From positions 1 to 11,187 of the forward strand of contig JAEDOB010000047.1 of assembly GCA_016302225.1 (NCBI GenBank): a DNA stretch of 11,187 nucleotides, given 5' to 3'. The stretch comes from Oscillospiraceae bacterium (GTDB lineage Bacteria > Bacillota > Clostridia > Oscillospirales > Ruminococcaceae). Made by a program: the position numbers and the translations under genes. Below, one piece after another: positions 1-7,565 of this stretch (the stretch's first letter is position 1; every line of letters starts with the position of its first letter). Below the pieces are notes generated by a model. That model saw only the letters and a program-made list of their open reading frames with translations, was not told the origin of the DNA and made no database searches.

Positions 1-732
1 ATAGGCGTTTCCGAAAAGCCGAGAAATGCGGAGGGTTCTTATATGCCCTGTTTCCTCTGCGGAACGGGACTTGCGGAGTCGATGTCGGCGGTGATGAACA
101 TACCCGTTTATAAGACTTCTCATCAGACGGGACATATTCTTGCGGCACTTTTTTCTGCGGGACGATTTGACCTTCTGGGTAAGAAATTCATCGCATTTCA
201 TGTCAGCGGGGGAACTACCGATTGCCTGCTTTGTGAGCCAGATGCCGAAAGCATTATCCGTATCACCGAGCTGTCATCATCTCTCGATCTGAAGGCGGGA
301 CAGGCTGTGGACAGATGCGGAGTTATGCTGGGACTCAAATTTCCCTGCGGTGCCGAGCTTGAAAAGCTGGCTGAAAAAAGCAAGCGTACATATAAAATAA
401 AGTCAAAGCTTCGGGACGGCTGCTGTTCTCTTTCGGGAGTGGAGAATAAGTGCGCAAAAATGCTTGAAAATGGGGAGCCTGCTGAGGATATTGCAAGGTT
501 TTGTCTGGAAAGCGTTCTGTCGGCGGTCGAGGCTATGACGGAAGATGCGCTTTTGAAAAATCCCTGTGAGGACGTTGTATATGCAGGCGGCGTTATGTCA
601 AATAAGATAATACGAAATAGGCTGGAAAATCGCTTCAATGCGTCGTTTGCCGCTCCCGAATTTTCCTGCGACAATGCGGCTGGAACGGCTGTATATGCCG
701 CATTATCCGTAAAAGGCGGTGTTGTGAAATGA
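1..732 (+). CDS. TsaD/Kae1-like protein (peptidase M22 family), 5'-truncated
   Basis: The reading frame is open from base 1, so the true start lies upstream; the first internal ATG at 43 is not the start because conserved sequence precedes it. The protein resembles the ASKHA-fold TsaD/Kae1 family, whose true members transfer threonylcarbamoyl to A37 of ANN-decoding tRNAs. Visible family marks are an HQTGH metal-binding motif (121-135), an SGGT nucleotide-binding loop (205-216), a GQAVDR segment (near 298-315), AGGVMSN (583-603) and a late DNAAG motif whose Asp (670-672) would be the third metal ligand. The segment before HxxxH reads like PRxxEGSYMP instead of the usual TRGPG-type loop, which points to the clostridial paralog often annotated 'peptidase M22' rather than the canonical enzyme. 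Its stop overlaps the xseA start (ATGA), so the two are probably translationally coupled. The exact function is unknown to me. Confidence 0.8.
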   Translation: MGVSEKPRNAEGSYMPCFLCGTGLAESMSAVMNIPVYKTSHQTGHILAALFSAGRFDLLGKKFIAFHVSGGTTDCLLCEPDAESIIRITELSSSLDLKAGQAVDRCGVMLGLKFPCGAELEKLAEKSKRTYKIKSKLRDGCCSLSGVENKCAKMLENGEPAEDIARFCLESVLSAVEAMTEDALLKNPCEDVVYAGGVMSNKIIRNRLENRFNASFAAPEFSCDNAAGTAVYAALSVKGGVVK

Positions 733-1897
733 GCAGTATTCTTACTGTTTCTCAGCTTAACAGATATATTTCCTTTAAGCTTAAAGAGGATATTAAGCTT
801 CGGGGGATACTTGTCAGAGGAGAAATTTCGGGTTTTACAAATCATTATAAAACGGGGCATTTCTATTTTACCTTGAAGGATAAGGACGCAGCTGTGAAGG
901 CTGTAATGTTCAACAGCTTTGCTTCAAGACTGAAATTTATGCCCGAAAACGGAATGTCCGTAACGGTATCGGGCAGCGTACAGGTCTTTGAACGTGACGG
1001 TGTTTATCAGCTTTATGTTACCGATATTCAGCCTGATGGTGCGGGTGCGCTTTTTGTTGCCTTTGAACAGCTGAAGGACAAGCTTATGAAGGAAGGGCTT
1101 TTTGATGAAGCCCACAAAAAGCAGCTGCCTGCTTATCCGAAAAAAATCGGCATTGTTACTTCCTTCGGTGCGGCTGCACTGCAGGATATGCTCAATATCA
1201 TTTCAAGGCGTTATCCTATTGCCGAGGTGACAGTTTTCGGTGCTGTGGTTCAGGGAGATACTGCTCCCGATTCGGTAAGCAGGGCTTTGACCTTATAATT
1301 GTGGGCAGGGGAGGAGGTTCTGCCGAGGACCTTTTCTGCTTCAATTCAGAGAAGATCGCACGGGCTGTTTATGAATGTGAAACTCCCGTTATATCAGCAG
1401 TGGGACATGAAACGGACACTACCATTATCGACTTTGTTTCCGACCTTAGAGCACCTACTCCGTCTGCGGCGGCAGAGCTTGCGGTCCCCGATATTTCGGT
1501 TATGCGGGCTGCTCTGGAGGGATACAAAAGAAAGCTTTACGAAGCATTTTCAGGTTACATTGACAGGCTTTACAATGAAACGGACAAGCGTCTGAGATCG
1601 CTTTCGGCACATTCTCCGTATGCGGTTCTGGAGAAGAACGAAAAGATACTGTCGCTGACCGAAAAGCGTTTAGAGGCGGCTTCAAAGCGCTGCTTCGGAG
1701 GGTATGAAAACAGGCTGGCACGAGCTGCGGAACGACTTGAATTGGTAAGTCCGCTGAAAATTATGTCAAAGGGATATGCTCTTGTTTATTCCGAAAACGG
1801 TAAAATGATAAAAAGCAGTGCAGATGCCGAATGCGGACGTATTAAAATTAGATTTTCGGATGGTTTTGTCAGCGCCGAGATCATTGAAAATAATTAA
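729..1897 (+). pseudogene. xseA: Exonuclease VII large subunit, broken by a frameshifting deletion
   Basis: XseA pairs with XseB to form exonuclease VII, which degrades single-stranded DNA from both ends into oligonucleotides. Frame one (729-1298) encodes the N-terminal OB-fold (residues about 1-100, with VRGEISGFTNH and GHFYFTLKD) and the start of the catalytic domain (KKIGIVTSFGAAALQDML, then VVQGDTAPDSVSRAL), then meets TAA at 1296-1298. The rest continues in another frame: GFDLIIVGRGGGS from 1283, then AVGHETD, LRAPTPSAAAELAVP, a helical region and the C-terminal PLKIMSKGYALV motif, ending at 1897. Compared with the family, about 5-8 residues are missing at the junction, so this looks like a small out-of-frame deletion, not programmed frameshifting. 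No other stop or decay is visible, so the lesion is recent or a sequencing/assembly error. The start overlaps the previous stop (ATGA) with an AAAGGCGG ribosome site near 711-718. Confidence 0.88.
1283..1298 (+). other. Frame-change junction in xseA
   Basis: Here the family alignment switches from the 729 frame (reading S-R-A-L) to the frame used after 1283 (reading G-F-D-L-I-I-V). The bases GGCTTT at 1283-1288 serve both readings: AGG GCT TTG upstream and GGC TTT GAC downstream. This is what would remain if two short GGCTTT copies recombined and lost the DNA between them. The lost length would have to be 1 more than a multiple of 3; family spacing suggests about 22-28 bases. A GTG at 1301 lies just after the stop, but no ribosome site is positioned for it. 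Confidence 0.7.
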
Positions 1898-1927
1898 GCA
1901 ACGGAAGTTTAAAGGAGTTGTAGCAGG

Positions 1928-2131
1928 ATGTCTTTTGAAAAATCTATCGAAAGAATTGATGAGATAATAGCATTGCTCGAAAATGGTGATCTGCCCCTTG
2001 AAAAGGCTGTAGAGCTTTACACGGAGGGCGTTGCTGCTGCTGCCGAATGCAAGAAGCAGCTTGACGGCGCAAAGCTAAAGCTAAGCAGGATCAATCCCGA
2101 AACGGGTGAGATCGTGACAGAGGAAATTTGA
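1928..2131 (+). CDS. xseB: Exonuclease VII small subunit
   Basis: This 67-residue protein is the small subunit of exonuclease VII, several copies of which bind the XseA helical region. It has the normal family length (roughly 60-80 residues) and the conserved pattern: FEKSIERIDEII, then LENGDLPLEKAVELYTEG, then a helix with C-KKQLDGAKLKL and the ending RINPETGEI. It is predicted to be a helical hairpin with no signal peptide or membrane segment. The ATG is supported by AAAGGAG at 1911-1917. It lies 30 bases after xseA and one base before ispA, so it is in the same operon. If the xseA lesion is real, this subunit has no working partner encoded here. Confidence 0.96.
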   Translation: MSFEKSIERIDEIIALLENGDLPLEKAVELYTEGVAAAAECKKQLDGAKLKLSRINPETGEIVTEEI

Positions 2132-2132
2132 T

Positions 2133-3038
2133 ATGAACGATTTGACAAATTCTCGCTTTTGCGAATACACAGAGCTTATCAGCCGAAAGCTTTCCGAGAT
2201 AAATGTAATGCTTCATTCGGCAGGCGGTGAGGGTATCGTTTCCGAACGGTGCGCTGATGCTGTTTGGTGGTCGCTTTCATCGGGCGGAAAGCGTATTCGT
2301 CCCATACTTGCGATGGAATTTTGCCGTGTATGCGGAGGATTGCCCGAAAATGCCGTTGATGCGGCTGCTGCTGTGGAGATGATACACACCTATTCGCTTA
2401 TACACGACGACCTTCCATGTATGGACGATGATGATTACCGTCGGGGACGGCTTTCCTGTCACAAGAAATTCGGTGAAGCTTTCGGACTGCTGGCGGGAGA
2501 TGCGCTGCTTACTCATGCCTTCGGAGCTGCGGCAAACAGCAGCTGTCTGTCGGACAGGCAAAAGGCTGAGGTCATATGCAAGCTTGCGGAATATGCGGGT
2601 ATAGGCGGAATGATAGGCGGTCAGGTGCTGGACCTTTCCTTTGAAAACGGCGGCTGTGATGATGTTTCGTCGCTTATCAAAATGTATTCAAAGAAAACGG
2701 GAGCACTGCTAAAATGCGCCTGCGAAGTCGGCTGCATTTCGGCAAATGCCGATAAGGAGAAGCGTTTGGCTGCCTGTGAATATGCGGAAAATCTGGGAAT
2801 TGCTTTCCAGATAACCGATGATATTCTCGACGTTACTCAGACCACCGAAGCTCTCGGAAAGCCTGCGGGCAGCGATGAAAAGCAGCATAAGACTACTTTT
2901 GTATCTCTGAATGGTCTTGATAATGCCCGTGCCGCTGCGGCTGAATATACCGAAAAGGCATTGAAGGCTCTTGAAATATTTGATGATAATGATTTTCTTG
3001 TTGATCTGACAAGGCATCTTCTTAATAGAAAGAATTGA
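2133..3038 (+). CDS. ispA: Farnesyl diphosphate synthase (polyprenyl synthetase family)
   Basis: This 301-residue enzyme condenses isopentenyl diphosphate with DMAPP and geranyl diphosphate to make farnesyl diphosphate in the cytosol, the precursor of undecaprenyl phosphate and other prenyl lipids. It shows GGKRIRP (51-57), the first Asp-rich motif DDLPCMDDDD (92-101) with the two-residue insertion typical of bacterial FPP synthases, RRG (103-105), GGQVLDL, the KTGAL segment, and the second Asp-rich motif DDILD (229-233) followed by LGKPAGSD. The residue five before the first motif is Tyr (Y87), as in E. coli IspA, which favours a C15 product, though chain length cannot be proven from sequence. 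Length is normal. It starts one base after the xseB stop. The xseB-ispA-dxs neighbourhood is classical in Firmicutes and many other bacteria. Confidence 0.95.
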   Translation: MNDLTNSRFCEYTELISRKLSEINVMLHSAGGEGIVSERCADAVWWSLSSGGKRIRPILAMEFCRVCGGLPENAVDAAAAVEMIHTYSLIHDDLPCMDDDDYRRGRLSCHKKFGEAFGLLAGDALLTHAFGAAANSSCLSDRQKAEVICKLAEYAGIGGMIGGQVLDLSFENGGCDDVSSLIKMYSKKTGALLKCACEVGCISANADKEKRLAACEYAENLGIAFQITDDILDVTQTTEALGKPAGSDEKQHKTTFVSLNGLDNARAAAAEYTEKALKALEIFDDNDFLVDLTRHLLNRKN

Positions 3039-3048
3039 GGTAATTTTA

Positions 3049-3516
3049 ATGGCATTTTCGTACAATTATGTTCTTGCAAGCGGAGTTGTGAGCTGGGCTG
3101 CGGCTCAGGTGATAAAGACCTTGCTTTACACCTTCACACGCCACACTTTTAAGGCAGAAAGACTTATCGGCTCGGGAGGAATGCCAAGCTCACATTCTTC
3201 TCTTGTTACCTCTGCACTTGTGGCAACGGGGATCCATAACGGAGTTGAATCTACCGAGTTTGCCCTGGCGTTTATTCTTGCTATGATAGTTATGTATGAT
3301 GCTATGGGTGTGCGCAGGGCAGCGGGGCTTCACGCTCAGGAGATAAACCGCATGAACAGGCTTTTTGATTTTAAATTCAAGGACCTTATTGATACGGAAA
3401 GCGAAGAAAGCAGCAAGAAGAGAAAGGAACTGAAGGAGTTTCTGGGACACAATCCGCTGGAGGTTTTTGTCGGTGCTGTGCTGGGTGTGATTATTGCTTT
3501 GGTAATGCCGAGGTAG
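3049..3516 (+). CDS. Divergent PAP2 family membrane protein (DUF212/YuiD-like)
   Basis: This 155-residue protein belongs to the divergent PAP2 family (B. subtilis YuiD type), related to membrane lipid phosphatases. Key marks are GGMPSSHSS (43-51, the counterpart of the PSGH motif), DAMGVRRAAG (84-93) and HNPLEVFVGAVLG from H134 (counterpart of the histidine/aspartate motif). Hydrophobic stretches near 7-28, 52-64, 70-84 and 138-153 suggest an integral membrane protein with about four segments; a charged E/K/R-rich stretch (about 114-130) probably forms a cytosolic loop. It sits 10 bases after ispA and 4 bases before dxs, between two isoprenoid genes, so a prenyl-phosphate substrate is a reasonable but unproven inference. 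GAGG at about 3037-3040 serves as the ribosome site. Confidence 0.9.
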   Translation: MAFSYNYVLASGVVSWAAAQVIKTLLYTFTRHTFKAERLIGSGGMPSSHSSLVTSALVATGIHNGVESTEFALAFILAMIVMYDAMGVRRAAGLHAQEINRMNRLFDFKFKDLIDTESEESSKKRKELKEFLGHNPLEVFVGAVLGVIIALVMPR

Positions 3517-3520
3517 GATT

Positions 3521-5371
3521 ATGATGGACAAGAAAAAAGTAAAGCTTTCTGACCTGAAAGCACTTCCTTCCGATGTAAAAAATCTTTCCTATCCCGAATG
3601 CGATGAGCTTTGCCGTGACATCAGAAAAACAATGATCAAGACGGTCATGAAAAACGGCGGACATCTTTCGTCAAATCTCGGCACAGTTGAGCTGATACTT
3701 GCTATGCACAGGGTATTTGATTCGCCGAAGGATAAATTTGTTTTCGATGTGGGGCATCAGGCATATACTCACAAGCTGCTTACGGGGCGTTTGGACAAAT
3801 TTTCGGAGCTCAGAAAGGAAAACGGCCTTTCGGGATTTACTCGTCCCTCCGAATCGGAGCACGACGCATTTATAAGCGGACACAGCAGTATTTCCATATC
3901 TGCCGCTCTGGGTATGGCAGAGGCGATGCGCCTTGACGGTGATGACACTCACCATGCAATTGCAGTCATTGGTGATGGCGCATTTACGGGAGGCATTGCG
4001 TACGAGGGACTTAACAATGCTGGCAAAAGCAAGGCAAAGCTCATTGTTATCCTCAATCACAACGATATGTCAATTTCCAAAAATGTGGGTGCGCTGGCAA
4101 AATATCTTACAAAGATCAGGGGAAATTCAAGCTATTTGTCTGCAAAGAAAAAGGTCGAAAAGGTGCTTGATGCTATTCCTGTCGGCGGCAAACCTATTAA
4201 GCAGCTTATGCGGGATTCTAAGTCACTTCTTAAAGGAATTGTTTATCAGTCTACAATGTTTGAAGAGCTGGGATTTACCTATCTGGGACCTGTGGACGGA
4301 CACAATATCCGTGAGCTGGAGGAAGTCCTGAACATAGCAAAGCGCATTGACAAGCCTGTTTTTATTCACGTTAATACAGTAAAAGGAAAGGGCTTCAAGC
4401 CTGCGGAAAACAACCCCGGAGCATTTCACGGCGTTCCCGTAAAGGCTTATGTCAACAAGGACCCCGACTTTATTTCCAAGGACAGTTTTTCCGCAGAATT
4501 CGGAAGGCATCTCAATGAGTTAGCAAAAAATGATGACAGGATATGTGCGATAACAGCGGCTATGAAATACGGCACGGGGCTGCAGTATTTCGCTGCCGAG
4601 CACGGTGACAGATTTTTTGATGTGGGCATTGCAGAACAGCATGGTGTCACTTTCTCGGGCGGTCTTGCACGTTCGGGAAAGATACCTGTTTTTGCAGTAT
4701 ATTCCAGCTTTATTCAGCGTTCCTTCGATCAGCTTGTTCACGATTGCTCCATTGAACCGCTGCACGTTGTTCTGGGCATTGACAGGGCAGGAATTGTCGG
4801 TGAGGACGGCGAAACGCATCAAGGTATCTTTGATGTTCCCATGCTCTCCTGCATACCCGGAATGACTATCTATTCTCCGTCTTGTTATGATGAGCTGCGG
4901 CTTTGCTTATCCGAGGCTATATATGATTGCGGCGGACCTGTTGCGGTGCGTTATCCCAGAGGAAATGATACATCGGAATTTGATAAGAGCAGCCTGAATT
5001 GCAGCTATACTCATATCGGCAGAGAAAGCAGCGTCCTTGCTGTGACCTACGGACGTATCTGGGACAATCTTTATAAAGCATATGAAAGCAGCAGCGGGTT
5101 TGATATATTGAAGCTTACCAAAATATATCCCATATGCGATGAAGTTTTAGAAATTTGCAAGGATTATAAGAAGGTCATATTCTTTGAGGAAAGTATAAAA
5201 AACGGCGGCATCGGAATGCTGCTTGCTGTCAGGCTTTCGGAATATGGTATTCCTGTAAAAATTGTTGCGGCAGAGGGATTTGTTAAACAGGCGGCTGTTT
5301 CATCTGCACTTGCAAAGCTGGGACTTGATACAGAAGGTATGATAAAAACACTTGAAGGCGAGGATAGCTAA
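3521..5371 (+). CDS. dxs: 1-deoxy-D-xylulose-5-phosphate synthase
   Basis: This 616-residue thiamine-diphosphate enzyme joins pyruvate and glyceraldehyde 3-phosphate to make DXP, the first step of the MEP isoprenoid pathway. The N-terminal domain has GGHLSSNLG (46-54), DVGHQAYTHK, and the cofactor motif GDGAFTGG (D152) through N181. The middle domain has DVGIAEQH, with the catalytic Glu at 372, and DRAGIVGEDGETHQG (421-435). The C-terminal transketolase domain includes FFEES and ends with EGF and LGLDTEGM. D152 and N181 fall at the same numbers as the E. coli metal ligands. The residue before N181 is His (NHN) where E. coli has Asp (NDN). Length is normal. GAGGTAGG spans the previous gene's stop and serves as the ribosome site; the start could be either of two adjacent ATGs (3521 or 3524). 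Confidence 0.96.
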   Translation: MMDKKKVKLSDLKALPSDVKNLSYPECDELCRDIRKTMIKTVMKNGGHLSSNLGTVELILAMHRVFDSPKDKFVFDVGHQAYTHKLLTGRLDKFSELRKENGLSGFTRPSESEHDAFISGHSSISISAALGMAEAMRLDGDDTHHAIAVIGDGAFTGGIAYEGLNNAGKSKAKLIVILNHNDMSISKNVGALAKYLTKIRGNSSYLSAKKKVEKVLDAIPVGGKPIKQLMRDSKSLLKGIVYQSTMFEELGFTYLGPVDGHNIRELEEVLNIAKRIDKPVFIHVNTVKGKGFKPAENNPGAFHGVPVKAYVNKDPDFISKDSFSAEFGRHLNELAKNDDRICAITAAMKYGTGLQYFAAEHGDRFFDVGIAEQHGVTFSGGLARSGKIPVFAVYSSFIQRSFDQLVHDCSIEPLHVVLGIDRAGIVGEDGETHQGIFDVPMLSCIPGMTIYSPSCYDELRLCLSEAIYDCGGPVAVRYPRGNDTSEFDKSSLNCSYTHIGRESSVLAVTYGRIWDNLYKAYESSSGFDILKLTKIYPICDEVLEICKDYKKVIFFEESIKNGGIGMLLAVRLSEYGIPVKIVAAEGFVKQAAVSSALAKLGLDTEGMIKTLEGEDS

Positions 5372-6178
5372 TTGCGTCTTGATTTATTTACCGTAGAAAA
5401 CGGACTTATCAAAAGCCGTGAACGGGCTAAGGAAATGATAAAATCGGGTAATGTAACCGTAAACGGAAAGATCGTTACAAAGGCTTCTGCCGATGTAAGC
5501 GAGGCTGACAAGGTGGAAATAACGGGCGGAGAGCTTCCCTATGTTGGCAGGGGAGGGCTAAAGCTTGAAGCGGCGATAAATGCGTTTAAGATAAGGCTTG
5601 ACGGGCTTGTCTGCATGGACATAGGTGCTTCAACAGGCGGATTTACCGATTGTATGCTGAAGAATAATGCTGCAAAGGTTTACGCTGTTGATGTCGGTCA
5701 CGGTCAGCTTGATGAAGCACTTCGCTCGGACAGCAGAGTTGTCAATATGGAAAAGACAAACATTAAAGACGTATCTGCCGATTTTTTCGGGGACGAAATT
5801 GGATTTATTTCTGCAGATGTTTCCTTCATTTCCGTAACACAGATATTTCCGAAAATTTCCGAATTGTTAAGCGGTGAATATGCGGCAGTGCTTATTAAGC
5901 CGCAGTTTGAAGCGGGACGTTCAAATATCGGAAAAAACGGTATTGTCAAGGACAAAAAGGTGCACTGCTCGGTGATAAAACAGGTTTCCGTTTCGGCTGC
6001 TGAAAACGGTTTATCATCTGTGGGGATAATACCTTCACCCATAACAGGCGGCGACGGAAATATCGAGTATCTTTTGTATCTCAGAAAAGTGCCGTCGGGA
6101 GAAGCTGCCGAACAGCTTTCTCAGGAAAAGATAAAGGAAGTAACAAATGTCGCTTTTTCGGCGAAGAAGAACACTTAA
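5372..6178 (+). CDS. tlyA: TlyA family rRNA 2'-O-methyltransferase (S4 + FtsJ-like)
   Basis: This 268-residue protein matches the TlyA/YqxC family. An S4 RNA-binding domain occupies about residues 1-60 (RLDLFTVENGLIKSRERAK, then NVTVNGK), followed by a Rossmann methyltransferase with the SAM loop DIGASTGGF (83-91), AVDVGHGQL, EKTNIK, DVSFIS and KPQFEAG (from K176, family catalytic lysine region). Mycobacterial TlyA methylates ribose in 16S and 23S rRNA; some homologs have been described as hemolysins, a label I would not apply here. The start is TTG at 5372, directly after the dxs TAA with no gap; the conserved family start (M-R-L-D-L) fits exactly and no in-frame ATG precedes it. GGCGAGGA inside the end of dxs (about 5357-5364) can act as ribosome site. 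Expression is probably coupled to dxs. Confidence 0.93.
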   Translation: MRLDLFTVENGLIKSRERAKEMIKSGNVTVNGKIVTKASADVSEADKVEITGGELPYVGRGGLKLEAAINAFKIRLDGLVCMDIGASTGGFTDCMLKNNAAKVYAVDVGHGQLDEALRSDSRVVNMEKTNIKDVSADFFGDEIGFISADVSFISVTQIFPKISELLSGEYAAVLIKPQFEAGRSNIGKNGIVKDKKVHCSVIKQVSVSAAENGLSSVGIIPSPITGGDGNIEYLLYLRKVPSGEAAEQLSQEKIKEVTNVAFSAKKNT

Positions 6179-6202
6179 TGCTTCGGAAAGGAAGCTTATA
6201 TT

Positions 6203-7048
6203 ATGAAGATCGCTCTGTATCCGAATTTTGATAAATCAAACGCTCTGAGCTGTGCATTGTCCTGTGCCGAGATACTTCATCGGTACGGGGCGGAGGTATT
6301 TGTAAGGGAAAGCCACAGAGAACAGTTTTCATCTGTCGATTTTGTGAAAATCGGGAAGATGGCTGAAATAGCGCCCGAGTGCGATATTATCATCGCTATC
6401 GGCGGCGACGGAACTATCCTCAAATGCTCGGGATATGCGGCAAAAAACAGCAAGCCCCTGCTGGGGATAAACACGGGAAGGCTTGGATTTATGGCTTCTG
6501 TTGAGCGGGACGAGCTTCACAAACTGGAACGTCTTTTCAGCGGAGAATACTTCATTCAGGAGCGTATGATGATAGATGTTATCCATCATCACAACGGTGA
6601 AAATGACCGTTTTACGGCGCTTAACGATGTTATCGCCGCAAGAATGTTTTCACGTATCGCAGACTTTACCGTTTCCATAAACGGCAGAGTTATAAGCAAT
6701 ATGCGGTCGGACGGTGTTGTTTTTTCCACACCTACAGGCTCGACGGCTTACGCACTTTCGGCGGGCGGTCCCATAATCGAACCGACGCTGTCCTGCATTG
6801 AGTTTGCTTCGGTTTGTCCTCATTCGCTGTGGTCAAGACCTATGCTTATAGACCCGTCAAATATTATTGAACTGGAACATTGTTCAGAGGACGTTTTTTT
6901 CTCGGTGGACGGTTCACGGGAAATACATTTTGATAGGTCGGATAGGCTTGAGGTCATGCGCTCGGAAAGTGTTTTGAAGCTTATCGAAATTGACGGCGGA
7001 AGCTTCTACGACGCTGTTAATTTGAAACTTATGCGTTCGCTTAAATAG
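6203..7048 (+). CDS. nadK: NAD kinase
   Basis: This 281-residue enzyme phosphorylates NAD to NADP in the cytosol. It shows the diagnostic GGDGT motif (67-71), NTGRLGF, ALNDV, the nucleotide-binding stretch SDGVVFSTPTGSTAYALSAGGP, and a late FFSVDGS segment before the C-terminal strand region. Length is typical for a bacterial NAD kinase. The ATG at 6203 is preceded by AAGGAAG (about 6188-6194). Placement between tlyA and argR is a common clostridial arrangement. One small deviation is SLWSRP where many homologs have SLSARP; it is a minor change in a structural loop and gives no reason to doubt activity. Confidence 0.96.
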   Translation: MKIALYPNFDKSNALSCALSCAEILHRYGAEVFVRESHREQFSSVDFVKIGKMAEIAPECDIIIAIGGDGTILKCSGYAAKNSKPLLGINTGRLGFMASVERDELHKLERLFSGEYFIQERMMIDVIHHHNGENDRFTALNDVIAARMFSRIADFTVSINGRVISNMRSDGVVFSTPTGSTAYALSAGGPIIEPTLSCIEFASVCPHSLWSRPMLIDPSNIIELEHCSEDVFFSVDGSREIHFDRSDRLEVMRSESVLKLIEIDGGSFYDAVNLKLMRSLK

Positions 7049-7054
7049 TCATAC

Positions 7055-7060
7055 AAGGAG
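7055..7060 (+). promoter_or_regulatory. Ribosome binding site deciding the argR start
   Basis: AAGGAG lies 9 bases before ATG at 7070 but only 6 bases before an in-frame TTG at 7067. The spacing and codon both favour the ATG. Confidence 0.75.
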
Positions 7061-7069
7061 AGCTTTTTG

Positions 7070-7540
7070 ATGAAAAAACAAAGGCAGAAGAAGATACTGG
7101 AGATAATAGAAAAATACGAGATCGACACTCAGGAAACCCTTAAAGAGTATCTTGAAAAGGAGAATATCATTGTCACTCAGGCGACACTTTCGAGAGATAT
7201 AAACGAGCTTGCTTTGGTAAAAACTATCCCCGAAAACGGTAAGTGCAGATATGCCGTTCCCGTAAAAAATCACTATGATTTCCCGATGATATTCAGCAAT
7301 TCGGTCATTGAGATAGATTATGCGCTGAACACAGTTGTTGTGAAATGTCACGCAGGTATGGCGCAGGCGGCTTGTATGACTCTTGATAAAATGGATTATT
7401 CAAAAATAGTCGGTACACTTGCGGGAGATGACACCATATTTATTCTTATGAGGACAGAGGCTGACGCTGCCGATTTTGCCGATGAGCTGAGAGATGCTCT
7501 TCATAAATCCATTCAAAATCTTGGGGCAGACAGATTTTGA
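7070..7540 (+). CDS. argR: Arginine repressor
   Basis: This 156-residue protein is the ArgR/AhrC transcription factor, a hexamer that binds ARG boxes when arginine is present and controls arginine synthesis and breakdown. The N-terminal winged helix (about 1-70) carries the recognition pattern TQATLSRDINEL, with S41-R42 the usual DNA-contacting pair. The C-terminal domain has AGMAQAAC and GTLAGDDTIF (115-124), where the two Asp residues bind arginine and help trimer assembly. Length is normal. I chose ATG 7070 over TTG 7067 because of the AAGGAG spacing. It sits 21 bases after nadK and 25 bases before recN. I see no convincing ARG box nearby, so self-control is not evident and its targets are probably elsewhere. 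Confidence 0.95.
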   Translation: MKKQRQKKILEIIEKYEIDTQETLKEYLEKENIIVTQATLSRDINELALVKTIPENGKCRYAVPVKNHYDFPMIFSNSVIEIDYALNTVVVKCHAGMAQAACMTLDKMDYSKIVGTLAGDDTIFILMRTEADAADFADELRDALHKSIQNLGADRF

Positions 7541-7565
7541 AAAAATTTAAGGACGGTAAACCAAT

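Noticed and set aside
198..860. Long open frame on the minus strand (220 codons) across the TsaD-like gene and xseA
   Set aside because: It lies opposite clearly conserved coding sequence, has low-complexity Ser/Phe-rich content and shows no family motif; it reflects codon bias of the + strand genes.
1283..1301. Programmed frameshifting or GTG restart in xseA
   Set aside because: There is no slippery heptamer, the GGGGAGGAGG run lies downstream of the GTG at 1301 so it cannot serve it, and conserved-family residues are missing, which slippage would not explain.
6180..6195. Small inverted repeat GCTTC/GAAGC around the nadK ribosome site
   Set aside because: The stem is only 5 base pairs with a 6-base loop and no extension; too weak to claim translational control.
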